From Candidatus Saccharimonadota bacterium (GTDB lineage Bacteria > Patescibacteriota > Saccharimonadia > Saccharimonadales > UBA4665), in NCBI GenBank assembly GCA_025928155.1, contig JAICKC010000007.1, forward strand, positions 1 to 64,000: 64,000 nucleotides of DNA, in the 5' to 3' direction. Below the pieces are notes generated by a model that was given only the letters and a program-made list of their open reading frames with translations, was not told the DNA's origin and made no database searches. The first letter of the stretch is position 1. Each line of letters opens with the position of its first letter. Below, in pieces: positions 29,141 through 38,108 of this stretch. A program made the translations under genes and the position numbers.

Positions 29141-29980
29141 ATGGTTGTAGTGTGGCTGGCTGTGCTGGGGGTGATTTTCGGAAGTTTTGTAAATGCGCTG
29201 GTGTGGCGCATTCACGAGCAGGCTCAGTTAGCTGACAAGAAAGGGAAGGTGGCTGCAAAACGGCGCCAGGAACTTTCCATAATCAAAGGCCGCAGCATGT
29301 GTCCGCACTGTGGCCACGAGCTTGCGGCCAAGGATTTGGTTCCGGTGCTGAGCTGGCTGTGGTTGCGAGGCAAGTGCCGCTACTGTGGTACTAAAATTCC
29401 GGACAGCCCGCTCGTAGAACTTTTTACCGGTCTACTCTTTGCGCTGTCGTACATAAGTTGGCCGCAGACACTCCAGGGAGCAGAGCTGGCTACGTTTGCT
29501 GCGTGGCTCGCCATAGTGGTAGGGTTTACAGCGCTCATAGTATACGATTTGCGGTGGTATTTGCTGCCCGATCGACTCGTATTCCCGCTTACAGGGCTGG
29601 CCGCATTACAAGTGTTCGTAGTAGCGGTCTGGAGACAGAGCGGGGAAGAGGTTTGGATGTCTGTGCTCGGTGCAGCCGTCATTTTTGGGCTGTTTTGGCT
29701 ACTGTTCCAGATCTCGAAGGGAGCCTGGATCGGCGGTGGCGACGTCAAGCTGGCGGTGACGCTTGGCCTGCTGGCGGGGACGCCGTTTCGCGCGCTCACA
29801 CTTATCTTCTTCGCGTCGCTCATTGGTACGCTGGTTAGCCTACCACAGCTTCTCAACGGCAAGAACGGCCTAACGCAGCGGATTCCATTCGGTCCGCCGT
29901 TGATACTTGCGGCCATAATCGTAGTGCTCTATGGTACGCCGATAGCTGACTGGTACCAACACCTCGTTCTTCCGAGCTGA
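29141..29980 (+). CDS. pilD: Prepilin peptidase (PilD/TadV type, A24)
   Basis: MCPHCGHELAAKDLVPVLSWLWLRGKCRYCGTKI zinc motif and GGGDVKLAVTLGLLAG. Confidence 0.95.
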   Translation: MVVVWLAVLGVIFGSFVNALVWRIHEQAQLADKKGKVAAKRRQELSIIKGRSMCPHCGHELAAKDLVPVLSWLWLRGKCRYCGTKIPDSPLVELFTGLLFALSYISWPQTLQGAELATFAAWLAIVVGFTALIVYDLRWYLLPDRLVFPLTGLAALQVFVVAVWRQSGEEVWMSVLGAAVIFGLFWLLFQISKGAWIGGGDVKLAVTLGLLAGTPFRALTLIFFASLIGTLVSLPQLLNGKNGLTQRIPFGPPLILAAIIVVLYGTPIADWYQHLVLPS

Positions 29981-30031
29981 GATGTAGATTGCCTCTAGTG
30001 CTCTGCTTATGCTTCCTGCTATACTGGCTGC

Positions 30032-31132
30032 ATGAGCAAGGGTGGCAAAGAGGCGCCTCAGTCCCATTCGGTGGGATTTACTATTGTAGAGGTATTGATT
30101 GTGTTGGCTGTGAGCAGTGCACTGCTTGTTACTGCCTACGCGCTTGTGAGCGGCCGACAAAAGCGCACCCAGTTTACGACGAGTATCAACGACACCCGGC
30201 AACAGCTCCAACAGATTATTAACGAGACGACCAGTGGCTATTTTCCGGCGTCAGATCAGTTTGTGTGCCAGGATCCTGGCACACAGCAGCCGGTTACCTT
30301 TAAAGCTGCCGGTGCTGCTGATCCGGGCGGCCAGGGTTCAAATCAGGGGTGTGTCTTCCTGGGTAAGTCTATCCAGTTCGGGCTAGACGTAACTGATCCT
30401 GGACAATCTCAGCTGGCGGTAGTACCGGTGGTCGGCAGGCAGACCTGGAACAGCTTACCGATTAAAACGCTAGCCCAAGCTATTCCTAGGGCTGCCTGGC
30501 CTGAAGGAGCCGATCCGATGCTCACAGACCCAAGCGGGGCTGCTGCCATAGCCGCTCTGAAAGGCTTGAGTCAAGGTTCGGTGCACTCCATACAATACGG
30601 ACTGCACATAGCGAACAACAGCAGTGCTTGTCACGGCGCACACATTCCGGGTGTCGGCGCGCCTGTCATTCCTACTCCTCCTGAAGCCCCGCCGACCAAC
30701 TCGTTCGGTACCGATCCGCCAGTGTGTTTCTTGCCCACTGGTAAAGCAGATACGGCTGCAAACTACGTCGCGACAGGCATGATGGCCGTGCTGTTCGGAG
30801 ACAATGCCGGCAATATCTCGTCGTTTGATAGCTCGAACAATCTGCAATCTGGCTTGCAGCAAATGAGCCTGTATGGAGTGGGCCCAAACAAATCAAACGG
30901 TACTAACACGAGCAACTCCGCAGGCGAGTCAATCGCCGCCGCCGCCGATCACCTGGGCGATTCCCCTTCATTCGTAAGCGCTTCTGGCAGCCAGGGGAAC
31001 CTCATGAGCGCAGCCAAACTAAAACTTTGCATCGACGACGACGCCACCAACCAGTCAGGCCTGTTTACCATTAGTGGTGACGGCAGCTTCACTATATCCC
31101 TCGACATACAGAGTAATAAGACATGTCAGTAG
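30032..31132 (+). CDS. Prepilin-type N-terminal methylation domain protein (minor pilin)
   Basis: SVGFTIVEVLIVLAVSSALLVTAYALVSG. Confidence 0.9.
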   Translation: MSKGGKEAPQSHSVGFTIVEVLIVLAVSSALLVTAYALVSGRQKRTQFTTSINDTRQQLQQIINETTSGYFPASDQFVCQDPGTQQPVTFKAAGAADPGGQGSNQGCVFLGKSIQFGLDVTDPGQSQLAVVPVVGRQTWNSLPIKTLAQAIPRAAWPEGADPMLTDPSGAAAIAALKGLSQGSVHSIQYGLHIANNSSACHGAHIPGVGAPVIPTPPEAPPTNSFGTDPPVCFLPTGKADTAANYVATGMMAVLFGDNAGNISSFDSSNNLQSGLQQMSLYGVGPNKSNGTNTSNSAGESIAAAADHLGDSPSFVSASGSQGNLMSAAKLKLCIDDDATNQSGLFTISGDGSFTISLDIQSNKTCQ

Positions 31133-31581
31133 CGCGTATAAAAAACTTGGGCCAACGAGGCGACACGCTTGTAGAAGTACTCGTAGCCATTGTAGTAGTC
31201 AGCACCGTATTAGTTGCTGCTTACACCACCACTATTCGTAACATTAATGTCGGGCAAGACACACAAGAGCACAGCCAGGCGCTACAGCTCGCGGAGGCGC
31301 AGATAGAGTACTTGCGCACTACTTCGCTTGGCGGCCAAACTTGTTTTGATCCAGTCTCAGATCCGACTGACTCTAGCGCTGGAAACCCTATGAGTGGCAG
31401 TAACTGTATCATCGACAGCGCGGATCATCTCAATGGTGGTATACAACCGGTTTACAGCATCGCCATTACGCCCAACTCACCACCGCTGGGCGCACCGACC
31501 ACATATACGATAAAAGTCACATGGACAAGTATTGTCCATTCCGCCCAGACGAATAACGTAACGTTATATTACCAGCACTAA
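31123..31581 (+). CDS. Minor pilin (PilV-like)
   Basis: RGDTLVEVLVAIVVVSTVLVAAYTTTI motif. Confidence 0.88.
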   Translation: MSVARIKNLGQRGDTLVEVLVAIVVVSTVLVAAYTTTIRNINVGQDTQEHSQALQLAEAQIEYLRTTSLGGQTCFDPVSDPTDSSAGNPMSGSNCIIDSADHLNGGIQPVYSIAITPNSPPLGAPTTYTIKVTWTSIVHSAQTNNVTLYYQH

Positions 31582-31583
31582 TC

Positions 31584-32276
31584 ATGAAAATACGTCGCCA
31601 CGCCACGCCAATGCAGATGCACCGCCGCCAAGCTGGCTTCACGATTGTGGAGCTTGCGATTGCTACAACCGTATTCTCGCTAGTGCTCATAGTGGTTCTG
31701 TACGGAGTACTTAGTTTCACGCATGCGTACTATCGGGGTATTAACAACTCTGCTACGCAAAATACGGCGCGCAGTATTGTCAGCAACGTGTCCCAAGCAA
31801 TAGAGTTCAGTGGTGGTATTCCCACTGGAGACGCCATTGATGCCACGCCCGGCCACCAGAACGTGACGTACTTTTGCGATGGCAGCAATGTATACGTATA
31901 CCAACCCGGCGTCCAATTTAGTGGTAGTCCAACGCTTACCAGCCCCGGATTGTACGAAAAACCGGCGTCCCCAGGGTGCACCTTTGACGGTACGCTGAGC
32001 GGCGGTAGGGAGCTACTGGCGAAAGGTATGCGTGTCGCGGTCCTGACGGTGCAGCAAAACACAAGCAGCAAGGCGTATATGATAGCTGTAAGGCTCGCGC
32101 TTGGTGACGATGACCTACTATGTTCACCTGCAACTACGGGCAGCTGCGCGCCAAATGGCACGCTCCCTGTTTACAATAAGAATGATCTTCAGTGCAAGCA
32201 GCATACGGGCTACCAATTCTGTGCGGTTGCGGCGCTTGGCTCTACCGCGACAGTCAGAGTGGACAATGGTGGTTAA
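31584..32276 (+). CDS. Minor pilin
   Basis: QAGFTIVELAIATTVFSLVLIVVLYGVL motif. Confidence 0.9.
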   Translation: MKIRRHATPMQMHRRQAGFTIVELAIATTVFSLVLIVVLYGVLSFTHAYYRGINNSATQNTARSIVSNVSQAIEFSGGIPTGDAIDATPGHQNVTYFCDGSNVYVYQPGVQFSGSPTLTSPGLYEKPASPGCTFDGTLSGGRELLAKGMRVAVLTVQQNTSSKAYMIAVRLALGDDDLLCSPATTGSCAPNGTLPVYNKNDLQCKQHTGYQFCAVAALGSTATVRVDNGG

Positions 32277-32300
32277 AAAAATCGTGAAAACGGGTACAAT

Positions 32301-33434
32301 ATGATAAGCATGAGCGGTATGAGGCGGAGCGAACAGGGCATAGTTTCTATATTGGTGACGATGATTATGGTAATCGTCATCAGTCTCATCGTGCTCGGGT
32401 TCGCTGAGGTCACGCGACGTAACTCGCGCGAAGCGCTCGACAACCAGTTGAGCTCGCAGGCGTACTATGCCGCTGAAAGCGGTGTTAACACTGCAGCCAA
32501 CTGGCTCAGCGCTCATCCAACAGCTTTAGTTAATACGACTGACTGCAGAAGTTTTATCGTTGACGCGGCCAATGGTTTGGGTGGTACCTACAGCAACAAC
32601 AGTAATACAGACGCCGCTTTCCCTAACGCAACCAACGTACTCAATGCCACTTCCAACATCCGCTACAACTGCCTCATGGTTAATACCACACCGGACAGCC
32701 TGGAAACCAAGCCGCTCAATCAAGATACGACGAAAACCTGGCACATAGCAAACGCGGATGGTGCGGCGTTTGGGACATTCACATTTGACTGGGATAAGCA
32801 GACGGGTAGTCCGCGTCCGGCAGGTTGTAACGAGACAGGATATAGCTTGCCAGCGTACGACTCCTGGCCATGCCAGTACGGCATATTGCGGGTTGATCTT
32901 GTACCGGTAAGCGGCGGAAGTCTCAACAAGGCTAACATAGAAACTAATAGTAGCTCCACCGTCACGACGCTCTATATGATTCCTTCGCTGACTACCGGTA
33001 CATCGAGTCCCGTCACCGTTAATGCGCCTAGCCCTGCTACAAGTTGCGCCGGTATGCCGGGCGGTGTCGCTAACTGCCCGGCCCAGATAGTACTGGTGCG
33101 CTGTGCGGCGTCTGGCTGCTCGCTGACACTCACGCTTGGCGGAGGTAGTAATGAATATTATGCTCGGCTCACAATGTTGTACCAGGATTCCGACAGGGTT
33201 ACGCTCACGGCGACTGATGCCGGTGTGCCGGGAGTCTCTTCCGACTTCAGTGGTGGTCAGGCCGTTATTGATTCAACAGGCCAGGCACAAGATGAACTGC
33301 GGCGTGTACAGGTTCGTCTACCGTTGGCACTACAAACTACCGATCTGCCACTGTACGCGTTGCAGTCAACTGATGAGGTCTGTAAACAGCTCAACGTTGG
33401 GCCGAGTGTGCCCTATATCGACGAGTGTCCGTAG
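32301..33434 (+). CDS. PilX-like pilus-associated protein
   Basis: SEQGIVSILVTMIMVIVISLIVLGFAEVTRRNSREALDNQLSSQAYYAAESGVN. Confidence 0.8.
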   Translation: MISMSGMRRSEQGIVSILVTMIMVIVISLIVLGFAEVTRRNSREALDNQLSSQAYYAAESGVNTAANWLSAHPTALVNTTDCRSFIVDAANGLGGTYSNNSNTDAAFPNATNVLNATSNIRYNCLMVNTTPDSLETKPLNQDTTKTWHIANADGAAFGTFTFDWDKQTGSPRPAGCNETGYSLPAYDSWPCQYGILRVDLVPVSGGSLNKANIETNSSSTVTTLYMIPSLTTGTSSPVTVNAPSPATSCAGMPGGVANCPAQIVLVRCAASGCSLTLTLGGGSNEYYARLTMLYQDSDRVTLTATDAGVPGVSSDFSGGQAVIDSTGQAQDELRRVQVRLPLALQTTDLPLYALQSTDEVCKQLNVGPSVPYIDECP

Positions 33435-33514
33435 GGTAGCATGAGCCACTCGCAAGTGGACTTCCTATCGCGTCGGCAAGATGGTTCATATTTTGGTTGA
33501 GCTGCTCTTCATGC

Positions 33515-34423
33515 TCAGAGGTGATGGAACTGTTCGTGGACACTTTTTAGGTGCGGATCGGTGACATGGGTGTAAATCTGGGTGGTTGCGATGTTGCTGT
33601 GGCCGAGCATAGCTTGCACGCTGCGCAAGTCAGCACCGTTCATGAGTAGGTTAGTAGCAAACGAGTGTCTGAGTGTGTGCGGGCTGACGTGTTTGGTGAT
33701 GCCGGCGAGCAGGGCATACTGCGCGACCAGCCGTTGCACACTGCGCGCAGTTAGCCGGTGGTAGTTTCCGCTCAAGTCCACCTTTTTGTTGCCGGCAAAC
33801 CGGATAAACAGCGGCTTGGTGTTATCGTGCCGCATATCCATATATTTCTGCAGCCAGTCAGCCGCTTCGGCACTAATAAAAATGGGCCGGTCTTTTTGGC
33901 CTTTGCCGCGCACGGTAAACTCGCGGTGCTTGAGGTTGATGTGGTCGCGGTCAAGTCCCACTAGTTCGCTGACGCGCAAACCCGAGCTGAACAGCAGCTC
34001 CAAGATTGCCCGGTCGCGGGCTCCTGCCAGCCCGCCTATTTTAGGTTGTGCAAACAGTCGTTCCAACTCATCTTCGTCGAGCCAGGTAACTTGTTTGCGC
34101 TTGGACCGCGCGAGTTCAATTTTATCTGCCGTGAGCGCGGGTATGTTGCGCTTGGCGCAAAATTTTAGAAAGCTGCGCAGCGCAATGAGGTGGTAGTTGA
34201 GCGTGGCGGCGCCGAGCTCGTCGCTGACATTGGTGCCCAGACGATTGAGCCACAGGCGCCACTTGCGTACCAGCTCAGCATCAATGTCTGCCACTTTCAA
34301 ATCGCCGGCGTAGTCGAGCAGACGAGTGAGGTAGTGGTCGTAATTGGCGATTGTCTTTTGCGAGCGATTTTGCTCAATCTCCAAGTATTCCAAAAAGTCA
34401 GTCTTGGCTTTGCTGAATTGCAT
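33515..34423 (-). CDS. Tyrosine recombinase (XerC/XerD family)
   Basis: HTLRHSFATNLLMNGADLRSVQAMLGHSNIATTQIYTHV catalytic region and SAM-like N-terminal domain. Confidence 0.95.
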   Translation of the reverse strand: MQFSKAKTDFLEYLEIEQNRSQKTIANYDHYLTRLLDYAGDLKVADIDAELVRKWRLWLNRLGTNVSDELGAATLNYHLIALRSFLKFCAKRNIPALTADKIELARSKRKQVTWLDEDELERLFAQPKIGGLAGARDRAILELLFSSGLRVSELVGLDRDHINLKHREFTVRGKGQKDRPIFISAEAADWLQKYMDMRHDNTKPLFIRFAGNKKVDLSGNYHRLTARSVQRLVAQYALLAGITKHVSPHTLRHSFATNLLMNGADLRSVQAMLGHSNIATTQIYTHVTDPHLKSVHEQFHHL

Positions 34424-34527
34424 ATACCTATTGTAACACTGACGACTGTGTTATTTTGCGACATGGAGTTTCTGTAGAAAACAGGCCTTGCATCTGTTAC
34501 AATGCGCGTAGTTAAACAAGGAAATAT

Positions 34528-35031
34528 ATGGAACGAACGCTCATTATTTTTAAGCCGGACGCAGTCATGCGCGGCATTGTCGGCGAAGTTTTGAGCCGCT
34601 TTGAAAAGGTCGGACTCAAGATGGTCGGTGCCAAAATGCTGCAGCCGGATTACGAGCACTACTATCAGCACTACGAGGGCATCGGTACACTCAAAACCCG
34701 CAAAGGTGAAGAGATCTTTGAAAGCCAGCTACGAAATATGCAGCAGGGGCCGGTCATTGCCATGGTGCTCGAAGGTGTAGATGCGGTCGAAACGGTTCGT
34801 AAAATGGTTGGCGCCACCGAACCCAAGAGTGCCCTGCCGGGCACCATTCGCGGTGACTATGCTCACGTTAGTTACGGCGCCGCGAACTCGAGCGGTAAAA
34901 GTGTTTCAAACATTGTACACGCCTCGGCTGACAGCAACGAGGCTAAGCAGGAAATCGCTCACTGGTTTAGCGAGGGTGAGATGTTTAACTACGAAACTGT
35001 TCACGAGCAGTTTACCCAGCCGAAAAAGTAG
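34528..35031 (+). CDS. ndk: Nucleoside diphosphate kinase
   Basis: MERTLIIFKPDAVMRGIVGEVLSRFEKVGLKMVGAKML…NIVHASADSNEAKQEIAHWF. Confidence 0.97.
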   Translation: MERTLIIFKPDAVMRGIVGEVLSRFEKVGLKMVGAKMLQPDYEHYYQHYEGIGTLKTRKGEEIFESQLRNMQQGPVIAMVLEGVDAVETVRKMVGATEPKSALPGTIRGDYAHVSYGAANSSGKSVSNIVHASADSNEAKQEIAHWFSEGEMFNYETVHEQFTQPKK

Positions 35032-35199
35032 ATTAACAGATATAAGTTTGAATACAAAAATTGTTCACCATACTTTTTACTCATTGATAGAGTGAATACA
35101 AAAATGTAAGTAAGCTGCCCCACGAATGCCTGCGGCAATCGCCGGCGCTCGTCGGAAAGATTAAAACTTTGTGAGCACGATTTTAATCTTTCCTGCATT

Positions 35200-35274
35200 G
35201 CCCCCGTAGTTCAATGGATAAAATAACTCCGTCCTAAGGAGAAGCTTCACGTTCGAATCGTGGCGGGGGCACCA
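35200..35274 (+). tRNA. tRNA-Arg(CCT) with encoded CCA
   Basis: GCCCCCG…CGGGGGC acceptor, anticodon loop gtCCTaa, T-loop TTCGAAT, A discriminator then CCA. Confidence 0.93.
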
Positions 35275-35289
35275 TCTAACTTTTCTATA

Positions 35290-36270
35290 ATGAATATCGA
35301 TAAATCATCTCTAGAGCAATTGCTCGCCAAATACTTCGATAAGCCGTTCGTGGCCGATCATGTATTTATGGGCGAGGGCAAGGAGAATATAAGTGTAAGG
35401 ATCACGCTCGCAGGCGATAAGATATACATCCTGCGTCTTTGGGGCGACACCCATAGCTATATGGGTGTTCGGCAGCAAAGTGACATCGAGGGTGAGCTTG
35501 ATTTTATGATCCACTGCCACGAGCAAGGTATCCCGGTGCCCAAAATTTATTTGTCACGCGCCGGTAACCGTTACGAAAAAACGCCATCCGGCAAATACTA
35601 CGCAATTATGGATTTCGTTCCCGGCGAACTACCAGCGAACGCTACGCCGGGCATGATTAAACAAATCGCCGAAGCCATGGCGCGGATGAACGTCCTCGCA
35701 GAAACATACCGCTATCCTGCGCCACGTTCATGGCCGGGCACCGTCATAGAAGTAGCCAAAGAACGGCTAGAGCGACTGCCCACGACGCCTGCTGTGGCCG
35801 AGTATATGGGTTTTATAAAACCCATCCAAGCCGCCTTCGAAAAAGCTCTCGAAACAGTCGATCTTAGCGAGTTGCCAAGTGGCCCTATTCACGGCGATAT
35901 CATGTGGGAAAACGTAAAGTTTGAGAGTGAAACGTTGCAGGGGATTTTCGACTTTGACGATTGTCGTAACAGCTACTTCCTGGAAGACATCTCTAAATCG
36001 TTCACTGTCGAATTTGATGACACCAAGCACTGCTTCTTCGGTATCCACGGTCAAAACGTCCAAATATTTCTGGACGCATATGATGCTATCCGGCCGCTAA
36101 CCGAGCGGGAACGTCAGCTGCTCCCACTATTCATGACAGCAAGCTATCTTTCTCGGCTGGCGCGCTACCTTTCGAAGACCGTTGACGGCAAACTGGTGTA
36201 TTTAGATCGTGTCGCAGGGTATCGTGAGCAATACGAGCAGAATCCGTCATTCTTTTTGCCGGCCGAGTAG
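35290..36270 (+). CDS. Aminoglycoside phosphotransferase/homoserine kinase-like protein
   Basis: APH-fold motifs GPIHGDIMWENVKFE and GIFDFDDCRNSYFLEDIS. Confidence 0.85.
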   Translation: MNIDKSSLEQLLAKYFDKPFVADHVFMGEGKENISVRITLAGDKIYILRLWGDTHSYMGVRQQSDIEGELDFMIHCHEQGIPVPKIYLSRAGNRYEKTPSGKYYAIMDFVPGELPANATPGMIKQIAEAMARMNVLAETYRYPAPRSWPGTVIEVAKERLERLPTTPAVAEYMGFIKPIQAAFEKALETVDLSELPSGPIHGDIMWENVKFESETLQGIFDFDDCRNSYFLEDISKSFTVEFDDTKHCFFGIHGQNVQIFLDAYDAIRPLTERERQLLPLFMTASYLSRLARYLSKTVDGKLVYLDRVAGYREQYEQNPSFFLPAE

Positions 36271-36328
36271 CCCGGGCGAGGCGCTGTAGCCTAACCACAT
36301 CCTGGTAAAATCTTGCTACAATACGCAT

Positions 36329-36904
36329 ATGGTAAAAGAGAAGGCCAAGCAGTCCACGCCGGTTGTTAAGGTCAAATATTTCCCCGACCAATTTGATAAC
36401 GAGGAAGTACTATATGTATTCCGCAAGCATCCCATTGTGATGCGCAAAGGCCTGATATGGGGCTCACTCGGCCTACTTGTCGGGCCGCTCTATACACTCA
36501 TTCTCACCTATGCGCATGCCGATAATCCGCCGAGCATGACATTTTTTTACATGAGCTTTGTAGTAAGTATCGCACTCGCCGGCCTCCTATTTTTCCCGGA
36601 TTGGATGAGCTGGTACTACAGCGTGTTTATCGTGACCGACCAGCGGTTTATCCAGATCACTCAAAAGGGCTTTTTTCATCGCAGTGTGGTCGATATGGCA
36701 CTCAATCAGATCCAGATGGTCAACTACGAGATCTCCGGCCTGCAAGAGACGCTGCTCGGATATGGTACGATAATGATGCAAACTTTTGTCGGAGATTTGG
36801 TAGTTCACTACATCCACCACCCGCAGCATATCCAGAAGCATATGCTCGAAATCCTGCGTAGCGAAGGCGTGCAGGTGGCGGATTCTCCGGCAGGACAGCA
36901 ATAA
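36329..36904 (+). CDS. PH-domain-like membrane protein
   Basis: Two TM segments then VFIVTDQRFIQITQKGFFHRSVVDMALNQIQMV (bPH2-like). Confidence 0.7.
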   Translation: MVKEKAKQSTPVVKVKYFPDQFDNEEVLYVFRKHPIVMRKGLIWGSLGLLVGPLYTLILTYAHADNPPSMTFFYMSFVVSIALAGLLFFPDWMSWYYSVFIVTDQRFIQITQKGFFHRSVVDMALNQIQMVNYEISGLQETLLGYGTIMMQTFVGDLVVHYIHHPQHIQKHMLEILRSEGVQVADSPAGQQ

Positions 36905-36905
36905 T

Positions 36906-38030
36906 ATGAAACGACGAACTCCACGAGCTCCGCATATAGATACTAAGCGTTTGCGTACTAACGTCCGTAGCGTACGCAATGTTATCCCGCCCGTACCTAA
37001 GCGCTTCAAAAAAGTGAAGGGTGAGGAACGCATCCAGGAAGCGTTCGAAAACATCCCTCGCATTACTAACGAAACGGTGGCAGAGCACCGTGAAGACGTG
37101 CTCCGCGGCGCCCGCAAGTATAAATACCCGCTGGCGCACAGCAAGCACCGTATTGTTATTATCTCGACCGGGCTTATTGTGCTTGCCGTGGTAACCTTTT
37201 TTGTGTACAGCGCGCTGGCACTTTACCGGTTCCAAAGTTCATCGGGCTTTATTTACCGCATCACGCAGGTAGTCCCGTTCCCGGCGGCCCGGGCGGGCAA
37301 AAGTTTTGTGGCGTACGAAAACTACTTGTTTGAACTGCGCCGCTACAAGCACTACTACCAGACCCAGCAGCAAGTTGACTTTGGCAGCAAAGACGGCCAG
37401 CGGCAGTTAGCACAGTATAAGCCGCAGGCCATGGATGAAGTCCTGCAGGCGGCTTATGTAAAACAGCTGGCTGCCCAGAATCATGTTTCGGTGACAAGCG
37501 CGGATTTGAGCGCTGAGCTGCAATCACTGCAGGCCCAGAATCAGTCGAGTGCGCAGGAGCTGGCCGATGTAACTAACAAGTTCTTTGGTTGGTCCATGGA
37601 TGACCTAAAGCGCGAGTTGCGCCAGGAGCTGCTGGCGCAAAAGGTTGCAGCCGCACTCGATACGGCGGCCCAGGCGCGCGCCAACAGCATCCTTGCCCAG
37701 GTACAGAGCGGGACGGACTTCGGCACTTTAGCTGTCCAGAACTCTGATGCGTCTGATAAAGCCAGTAATGGTCAGTATGCCGACGGCGCTATAACGCTCG
37801 CCAGCACCGACGTGCCGGCGGCCGTAGCGCGCCAGCTGCAAACTATGCAGGTGGGGCAGACCAGTGGTGTTATCCAAGCGGGCAATACGTTCGAGATCGT
37901 GAAGCTGCTTGCCGACAACAATGGCAAGCTGCAGGCGGCGCACATCTCCGTCAATATTACGCCGATTGCCACGTACGTGGCGCAGTATCAAAAGGCCCAC
38001 TCGAGCCACGTCTTTATCAAGGTTGACTAG
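36906..38030 (+). CDS. SurA/PrsA-like peptidyl-prolyl isomerase, membrane-anchored
   Basis: TM segment, SurA_N-like helical region and PPIC-like C-terminal domain. Confidence 0.75.
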   Translation: MKRRTPRAPHIDTKRLRTNVRSVRNVIPPVPKRFKKVKGEERIQEAFENIPRITNETVAEHREDVLRGARKYKYPLAHSKHRIVIISTGLIVLAVVTFFVYSALALYRFQSSSGFIYRITQVVPFPAARAGKSFVAYENYLFELRRYKHYYQTQQQVDFGSKDGQRQLAQYKPQAMDEVLQAAYVKQLAAQNHVSVTSADLSAELQSLQAQNQSSAQELADVTNKFFGWSMDDLKRELRQELLAQKVAAALDTAAQARANSILAQVQSGTDFGTLAVQNSDASDKASNGQYADGAITLASTDVPAAVARQLQTMQVGQTSGVIQAGNTFEIVKLLADNNGKLQAAHISVNITPIATYVAQYQKAHSSHVFIKVD

Positions 38031-38108
38031 TTTAGCCCCGCCTGCAGAGAGGTTGCCTCTTAAGCTATTGGGGTGGTAAGATGTTGCTAAAGCTTAAAAA
38101 CACAAAAC

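Noticed and set aside
33515-34423. Tyrosine recombinase as a sign of an integrated element
   Set aside because: No att-like repeats, phage or ICE genes nearby; looks like a housekeeping Xer recombinase.
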